Program-made: the position numbers and the translations under genes
The notes under the pieces: model-generated
Databases searched by the model: none
Told to the model about the DNA's origin: nothing
The model's input: the letters and a program-made list of their open reading frames with translations, nothing else
Part shown: in pieces, positions 20,874-26,787 of the stretch
Layout: the number at the start of each line of letters is the position of its first letter
How positions within the stretch are numbered: the first letter of the stretch is position 1
NCBI GenBank assembly: GCA_905221605.1
Contig: CAJNDS010002077.1
Coordinates: 305,001 to 338,500 of the forward strand
Reading direction: 5' to 3'
From: Symbiodinium natans
Lineage: Eukaryota; Sar; Dinophyceae; Suessiales; Symbiodiniaceae
Length of the DNA: 33,500 nucleotides

Positions 20874-21157
20874 AAGAGGAGATGTCTTGTGACAGTAGCC
20901 GGTGCGTTTCCGGGGGTTAGGGTTTAGGGCATTTGCCCGAAGAACTTGAACCGTCTGCAAGGCAACGGAATCGATTGCATTAATAGCCGGTAAGCAATAA
21001 GCCGACGAATCTTTGAAGCCCCCCAAGCCCACTTCTCGCTCTCCTTGTGCTTCTTGTTCATCTTCTCTCATGTCTCATGGCTGTTCTTTGTGCTATGTCC
21101 ACTCTTCTTTTAACTGCCACGAGGGGACCCAAAGGATGCTAAGCCTGGAGCTCTCAC

Positions 21158-21171
21158 GGGGGGGGGGGGGG
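21158..21171 (+). repeat. G14 homopolymer
   Basis: Fourteen G follow CTCTCAC and precede CTCAAAGG, just upstream of the minisatellite. Confidence 0.93.
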
Positions 21172-21224
21172 CTCAAAGGTGCTTAGACTTTTTGACTTCA
21201 GCTGTTCTCCTCGCCTTCTTTCGG

Positions 21225-21500
21225 CACAGAGAAGCTCCGAGTGTGCCGGAGTGTCCACAGAGAACCCTGCAGGGTATCTGTGGAGTCCCCACAGCAGAGA
21301 ATCCTGATGAGTAGAACGTGCAGGGAATCCCGCAGAGAAGCCCACCGATCCCTGCGCCCAGAGCATCCCACAGAGAATCCGAGTGTACCTGGAGTGCCCA
21401 CACCCAGAGAATCCCGCTGCGGAGAATCATACCGCACCATTTCGATCATATCCACCCTCAGAGGAATCCCAGCATGCCAGCAGTGTTCGCCCCGGAGAAT
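21225..21500 (+). repeat. Degenerate ~37-bp minisatellite with CAGAGAAtCC core
   Basis: The core CAGAGAA(T/C)CC recurs at about 21227, 21258, 21295, 21333, 21371 and 21405, that is every 31-38 bases. Weaker GGAGAATC copies follow at 21421 and 21493. Between cores, CC(A/T)GGAGTG(C/T)CCAC-like words repeat. Open frames on both strands across it are a by-product of the periodicity. Confidence 0.65.
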
Positions 21501-22904
21501 CCCGCGAATCCCCGAAATGCCGTTTCCGGTTTTGGGGTCTCGGAACGAGATGCTAGTGCTTGATCTCCGGGCCCTGGAGAAACCCATTCGCCCTCCCATA
21601 CACGACACCCTCGTAACCAAACCCTGAGATTTACGTAGACCTGTACTTCGACATGCATTCGCCCTCACATGCTCATGGCATCATGGCAGCTGGGCCCTGT
21701 TCGCACTAAACTCCCAGCCGCAAGCACTCAACCTACGTCCTAAGGCTTAGGTCTTTGGGTTTACAGGGGGCTTAAGGTCTCAACTTCACCCTAGGCTTCA
21801 GGCTTCAGATTTCGTGTTTAGAGGCTTAGGAAAGTTCAAGGTGATTTAGGCTGAGAGTAGAGGGCACTTGCTCGCCTGGTCTATTTTCTCAGCTGCTGTC
21901 AGCCGTTGGTGAGTCTCGGTGTGAGATCTGTGGTCAGCATCTTGATAAAGGGTGCGCTCTGGATGGCTCGCTCCGTAAGCCTCCAAAGCCCTGACAGCCC
22001 CTAGTGAACTCCACACGCCTCCCCACCTTCGTCCCCAGCAATAGGGTTCGGTTTTGGGTCTTAGGGGTCCTTCTTACCGGGAATCCTAGTCTCAGCAGTA
22101 CCGAGAAGGGGACCCCCCCCCGCCTCCAATTATTCGAACAAAAATGTGGAGGGCCCTTCAGGTCTCCGGAGCGGCCAGCCAAAGCTGTGGGTAAAAACAA
22201 GGCGCGAATCCCTCTCAGGCCCGTGGCACGCATCTCACGACGACCTCTGAAAGGCGGCGAGCGTTCGTGGCTTTCATGGGACTGGGATTCGGACCATTGG
22301 GCTGGTTTCCGCAACCTTTCCCTCAGCCCCGAAACGTGAAGAGCCTTACGGCACCGAACGGCTTCAGCTTGGCGATGCTCGTGGCATCCCTGCTATAGTA
22401 CGGCACCCTCATGTTTAGCGAATCCAAGGAGGGACCATCACTTAGAGTAACTCAATACTCGTGAGGTCCAGGAATGCTTACCCAAACTCACCGCTTGCTT
22501 CACAGCAATCTCGTCTCTTGTTGCCCTAGCTCTGTAAACCCACGGCTCCAACCCTCAAGCCTTCAGCCCTATACCTAAGGTGCCGAGGAATCAACCTGTC
22601 ATGTGGGGGTATCCGTCCTCAGGCGCAGATTCGCAGATTTGCTGTCATGCAGATGGCCCTTTTCAGGGGAAGAGTGCGTGGAATTCAGGGCAAAGCCACA
22701 TTCTCCTGACACCCAACCCTACAAGCCTACACCCCTGCACCCTGAAGACCTGAGCCTCCATGCCTGAGTCCCTAAACCCCAAAAAACCCTGCAAAACCCA
22801 AGAAGCCATAAAACCCCTCAAGCCCGCTCCACTTGGCCCCTGAGCCGCGGACCAGTCGACGAGGTCCAAGCCCAGGGAGTACTGGGTCTCCTTGGACCAA
22901 GGGT

Positions 22905-23017
22905 TTCAGGTTCAGGGTTTAGGGCTTAGGGCATAGGGCATAGGGTTTGCTTAGGGCTTAGGGCTTAGGGCTTGGGGTTTAGGGTTTAGGGTTTAGGATT
23001 TAGGGTTTAGGGTTTAG
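22905..23017 (+). repeat. TTTAGGG-type array, last before the retroelement block
   Basis: Mixed units (TTCAGGG, CTTAGGG, CATAGGG, TTTGGGG) pass into about six TTTAGGG units. No further array of this type occurs to the right, so it marks the edge of the telomere-like domain. Confidence 0.9.
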
Positions 23018-24049
23018 CCTCAATGCGCTCCTTGCTCGAGGCCCGTAGGACTTCTGGGGCTTGGGAGAGCCACGATTTCTGAGGGTTAGGGCCCGATGTT
23101 GGAAGCTACGGTGCCATGGCGCCTCGTTCTCCTGCAGGTACACCCGGATGCTCAGGAAGTCCTTCCGCAGCGGAAAGTCGGGGTCTGGTAGGGATCACAG
23201 TTGGTATACTGAAATACACACTCTACTCTCTTCCTTCCTTCCACAGCACTTAACCCCCAAGGGGGTCGTCCCAAGGGACGTGCTCAAGCGATCCCGTCGG
23301 TTGTGAAACTGCCCGCACAGGCTGGAGTTACTTCGTATTAGAATGCCCTCCACTGTACCATGTGCTATGGGTGTGGTGGTGGCGGGTGATTCGGACACTC
23401 ACATGACAACTGTGACCCCCGAACATCCCTACTGGTTAAGGTTTATACTCGAAGCAATCCCTCGATCCACCCACTCAACTCGGTTGTTGCACGGCATTCC
23501 CTGTGGAAGTTTCCTCCCAGGAATACTCCCAATGTATGTTACAACTGACTTGGGGTCACCACTATGTTGTTCAGGGTAACGGTTGACCACAGCCTGCCAT
23601 ACTTCAGCGTCCCCCTATTTAAGGCTTAGGGTGGTTCGGGTGTTCCCCTTCCCAGTCAGTTTGGTGCCTGCTTCTCACTTCGGGCCATCATTGTTAGGGG
23701 TGGTTTGAAAGGTCCCCTAAGGGGTTGTAACGGGTCGGGGTTGTGAGGTGGCACTCAGACAATTTTGCCTTCCCCCTGGCAGGGATGCTACTTCTGTACA
23801 GGTTTCTTTCCCGGGTCAGTTGTGGGGTAATTGTGGTCCACAGCTTGCAGTGTTTCGGGGCGACTATTCACAAGCACAGGTACTAGTTATGATTGCCCGG
23901 TGATGTGGGGTTGGCTTTGCTACTTTCACCAGGGTGGTTGAGGGGCACAGCGACTTCGGGGTAATGGTGGTCCACAGCTTGTACTACGGTTTGGCGGGCC
24001 CTATCATGCATGTTTATTCCCCTTACCACCTCAGAAGATTTTGGCTGGT
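23018..24049. other. Gene-free flank with three diverged copies of a ~35-bp motif
   Basis: The telomere-like signal ends here. A motif of the form GGGTAA-(C/T)-GGT(T/G)GACCACAGC or GGGGTAATgGTGGTCCACAGCTTG appears at 23574-23607, 23823-23860 and 23956-23995, always on the plus strand. In the sense direction of the neighbouring large frame this region would be 3' untranslated or flanking DNA. No protein is recognised. Confidence 0.5.
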
Positions 24050-24691
24050 TCAGTCGCTTTCACTGATGCCATCATGTTCCCTTCGTCGTCTGTGTTCTGG
24101 TAGCCGTGGGGGGCGTCGTGGTAGTGGCTCCTGCTCGCCTTCGTTGGTGTAGTGGTGGTAGTGGCTGTGGTCCGAGCTTGCTCCAGGGTGGTGGTTCGTC
24201 CCGTCCTCGTCCTCGACTGTCGCTGGTGGTTCTCCCGTTCGAGCAGGTGGCCATGGCATTGTGGACGGAGTGCTTGAGGTTTGCCAGCTTTCATGTAGTT
24301 CTTCTTGCGCTGCCCGTGCTGAATGTGCCCGGCTGATGACCTGTTCCAGAAGCCCCTGCATGTGCTCCCTGCGGAGGCCTGCTCGTACTTGGTCTGCTAG
24401 TTCCTCCAGCATTTCCACGCCCTCCCTGCATGCTCTGGTGCTCCGTTCCATGGCTTCTGCTTCTTCTTTGGTGGGGGTTCGGTCTCCCAGCCTGTTGCGC
24501 TGTTCCTTGGCGCGGCGAATGGCGGTCTTGAAGAGGTTGGCGATGGTGTAGATGTCTTGTTGCATGGCCTCCCTGGTTGCCCTTGGTTGTTCAGGAGCGG
24601 GGTCTGCTAGGAGTTGGGTAAGGCGAATGCCTTCTTCCAACTCTGGTGTGTCCCACGCGGTCTCGTGCTCTCCTCCCTCTGTGGGGCCCAC
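24050..24691 (-). CDS. C-terminal helical segment of the large Thr/Pro-rich frame
   Basis: About 213 codons end in a TGA at 24050. There is no ATG at the left boundary. The frame is open further upstream, reading HPTIEPPPPVGPTEGGEHE, so it takes over from the preceding frame near 24690-24730. The first 120 residues are charged and probably helical, for example ELEEGIRLTQLLADPAPEQP, IYTIANLFKTAIRRAKEQRN and GVEMLEELADQVRAGLRREH. The tail is acidic and His/Arg-rich with HHYTNEGEQEPLPRRPPRLP. I do not recognise the family. It is best read as the end of the large minus-strand protein that begins at 29762, reached by a one-step frame change. Confidence 0.45.
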   Translation of the reverse strand: MGPTEGGEHETAWDTPELEEGIRLTQLLADPAPEQPRATREAMQQDIYTIANLFKTAIRRAKEQRNRLGDRTPTKEEAEAMERSTRACREGVEMLEELADQVRAGLRREHMQGLLEQVISRAHSARAAQEELHESWQTSSTPSTMPWPPARTGEPPATVEDEDGTNHHPGASSDHSHYHHYTNEGEQEPLPRRPPRLPEHRRRREHDGISESD

Positions 24692-26309
24692 TGGTGGTGG
24701 TGGCTCGATGGTGGGGTGCGATGCGTTGTGGTTGGGCTCCCGGTGCCACGGGCGGTTGGCTGTCTATGACAATGGCGTCGTCCATGCCCCAGTGCTCCCC
24801 AATCCAGCGCTGTATGTGGTTAATGGCCTCGGTGAGCTGGGTGGCGATCTGCTGCTCCACAAACGGCATGACCCCCTGGATAGTTGTGATTGCTTGGAGC
24901 AGTGGGCCGGCTGGTGCCCCAACATTGTCGGTGCGTTCGGTGGATTCCACGGCTCCACCAGCTAAGCCAATCACGTCTGCGGGGTGCGCTATTCCTCCAT
25001 CGCGGGAGGTGTTGCGGCTCGTCGGCGTTGGCGGCGGTTGTGGTGCTGGAGGTGGCTGGCTCCACGCTGGCGCTCGGACGACTAGGTGGTGGGCCGTTGT
25101 CGCCGCGTGAATCAGCTCTGCTATGTGTTGTAGGTGTTCTGGTGCGGTGGCGGGTGGCGGGTCGTCTGTGTCATCCGTGTTTTGCTTGTTTTGCTCGCCC
25201 CGTAGTTGACGGAGGAGTTGGGTGATGAGGTGGTGGCCGTGTGCTGCTGCTCCTTCTGCTTCTCCCCACGCTTGCCAGTCGCTTACTGCTTGTACTCCCT
25301 CCATTTGCTCCAGGCCCATGGTCAATAGTGCTCTGATCACCTCTCCCTGTTCGATTTGTTCTGCTCGGTCGATGTCCTGGAAGTTGGCTATGAGGCTGTG
25401 GGTCTGCCCTTCTGCTTCTTCAAACGCTGCTTCCATGGTGGTCGCGGGGGCGTTGTTGGATGTGGCAGTGGCAGTGGCAGGCCCATCTGTGCTGCTGCTG
25501 GCTGGTGTGTGGCTTGTGCACCGGTCAGGGGGGTTCGGTTGGTTTTGGGTCCTGGCGCGTTTGGCTCTCGTGTTGGTGCTTGTGCTCGTGTTTTCTGTCA
25601 ATATTGTCATCGGTGGTTCATGTGTTGTGGCAGTTGCTGTTTCCGGGTTGGGGTTGGGGTTTGGCCTGGGGTTTTGGTGTTGCCCGGGCTGGCTTCGGTG
25701 GGTCTGGACCATGGTGGTTGCTTCCGGTTCTTCTGGGGTCGTCGTGCTTGTTGTTGTCGAAGGTGGCGGCGGTCTCGGTCGTTGGTAGAAGCTTTGGACC
25801 ACTGCAGGCGTGTGGCCCAGCGTAGGCGGGTTGTGTGGTTGGGGGTAGGCTTGTTCTTCTGCTGCTGCGGGCAGGGTGTGCTCAAGGTGGTCTTGCGGGC
25901 TCGGGGGAGGTTGCGAGGCCGGTATTGGCATGGGTCGGATTGGGGTCCTCCAGGGTGAGCTGGATCCATGTCCATGGGCGTACTTGGAGGTGCGGTCCTC
26001 CTGGGAGCTGCGTGTGTTGCTCGGGGGCCTCGTGGATGTGGAGTGTCCACTGGTTCGTGTCCTCGGCCTCCTGATACAGGAAGCCTGTGGTGCCCGGTGG
26101 TAGAGCAGGTTGCTGGTTGGGTTGTGGTTGTATTGGGGTGTCTGTTGCGTGGTTGAGGGCGACGACTTCCAGCCACCATCCTCCCTGGTGCGGTTGGAAA
26201 TGGATTTTGGTGAGTGGGTCCTGTGGCATGCTTGGTGGCAACGGGCCCGTGTATGCTGGCGCTCCATCCGTGCGGTCGGCTCGTCGTTCGGTTGGTGTGT
26301 TCGGTGCAT
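24591..26309 (-). CDS. Pro/Thr-rich and helical middle segment of the large frame
   Basis: The useful part runs from about 25960 down to about 24700; the portion above 25960 is probably out of frame. It starts with a Pro/Gln-rich linker (PIPASQPPPSPQDHLEHTLP) and a Thr/Pro-rich tract, with a basic patch TRAKRARTQNQPNPPDR. Two probable helical modules follow: EAAFEEAEGQTHSLIANFQD...GEVIRALLTMGLEQMEGVQA and ATQLTEAINHIQRWIGEHWG. It is in the same frame as the 5' segment beginning at 29762, so the segment between them is bracketed by two frame changes that cancel. The family is not recognised. Confidence 0.45.
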   Translation of the reverse strand: MHRTHQPNDEPTARMERQHTRARCHQACHRTHSPKSISNRTREDGGWKSSPSTTQQTPQYNHNPTSNLLYHRAPQASCIRRPRTRTSGHSTSTRPPSNTRSSQEDRTSKYAHGHGSSSPWRTPIRPMPIPASQPPPSPQDHLEHTLPAAAEEQAYPQPHNPPTLGHTPAVVQSFYQRPRPPPPSTTTSTTTPEEPEATTMVQTHRSQPGQHQNPRPNPNPNPETATATTHEPPMTILTENTSTSTNTRAKRARTQNQPNPPDRCTSHTPASSSTDGPATATATSNNAPATTMEAAFEEAEGQTHSLIANFQDIDRAEQIEQGEVIRALLTMGLEQMEGVQAVSDWQAWGEAEGAAAHGHHLITQLLRQLRGEQNKQNTDDTDDPPPATAPEHLQHIAELIHAATTAHHLVVRAPAWSQPPPAPQPPPTPTSRNTSRDGGIAHPADVIGLAGGAVESTERTDNVGAPAGPLLQAITTIQGVMPFVEQQIATQLTEAINHIQRWIGEHWGMDDAIVIDSQPPVAPGAQPQRIAPHHRATTTSGPHRGRRARDRVGHTRVGRRHSPYPTPSRPRS

Positions 26310-26787
26310 CTGCTTCTTGGTTGGGCTGTGTGCTGCTGGTCGGTGTGTGGCTGGTGTCAGGTGTCTGCTCTGGCCGCGGTTGCTTGTGTCTGTTGAGCAT
26401 CTCCGCCCAGTCTGTGTTACTGTCTTGTGGTCTGGCGGGTTGTATTGGGTGTTGGATCCATCTTTCGCCGGGTCTCCCCCCTGCTGGATGGATACGACCG
26501 GACTGGGTGTAGAGGAAGTCTTGGTACTGTTGTTTGATGGTTAAGCGGTGCGGGCCATCTTCCCGGGGTGGTTGGTAGATGTTGGCTCGCTGCAGCGCTT
26601 TCTTCATCTCATACTTGTCGTCTTTGTTACGCTGCCGCTGGGTGTATGCTTGTTGGTCTGGTCGGGTGAGGGGTGACCTGTGATCTGGTGTGTCGTGGTT
26701 CTGGTAGTGGTGGTCGGGGGTAGCTTGGTGGTCGTGGTGCGGGTGGTGGTGATGGTGGTGTTGGGGTCCGGATTGTACCCTTGGCAT
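25882..26787 (-). CDS. Segment of the large frame with Trp-containing beta-like module
   Basis: The frame has a His-rich start derived from a CAC repeat, then balanced sequence: KYEMKKALQRANIYQPPRED and PGERWIQHPIQPARPQDSNT. Near residues 188-222 it reads QDPLTKIHFQPHQGGWWLEV and then VALNHATDTPIQPQ, followed by NQWTLHIHEAPEQHTQLPGG and LQVRPWTWIQLTLEDP. These look like real folded protein rather than repeat translation. The frame takes over from the 5' segment somewhere in 26640-26790 and passes to the next near 25900-25960. The module with the IHFQP motif resembles a stretch in the 5' segment (LLRFHIQPAALQATHVTVYI), suggesting an internal duplication. Confidence 0.45.
   Translation of the reverse strand: MPRVQSGPQHHHHHHPHHDHQATPDHHYQNHDTPDHRSPLTRPDQQAYTQRQRNKDDKYEMKKALQRANIYQPPREDGPHRLTIKQQYQDFLYTQSGRIHPAGGRPGERWIQHPIQPARPQDSNTDWAEMLNRHKQPRPEQTPDTSHTPTSSTQPNQEADAPNTPTERRADRTDGAPAYTGPLPPSMPQDPLTKIHFQPHQGGWWLEVVALNHATDTPIQPQPNQQPALPPGTTGFLYQEAEDTNQWTLHIHEAPEQHTQLPGGPHLQVRPWTWIQLTLEDPNPTHANTGLATSPEPARPP

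Larger units (their letters stand above)
20874..22904. other. Intergenic DNA with minisatellite and telomere-like words
   Basis: Upstream of the RCC1-like gene, GGGTTAGGGTTTAGGGC occurs near 20920, probably in or near its leader. A G14 run (21158-21171) and a degenerate minisatellite (21225-21500) follow. From 21720 to 22900 there are scattered CTTAGG and TTCAGG words, a C-run at 22108, and overlapping open frames (21934-22339) with no recognisable product. No gene is supported. Confidence 0.5.
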
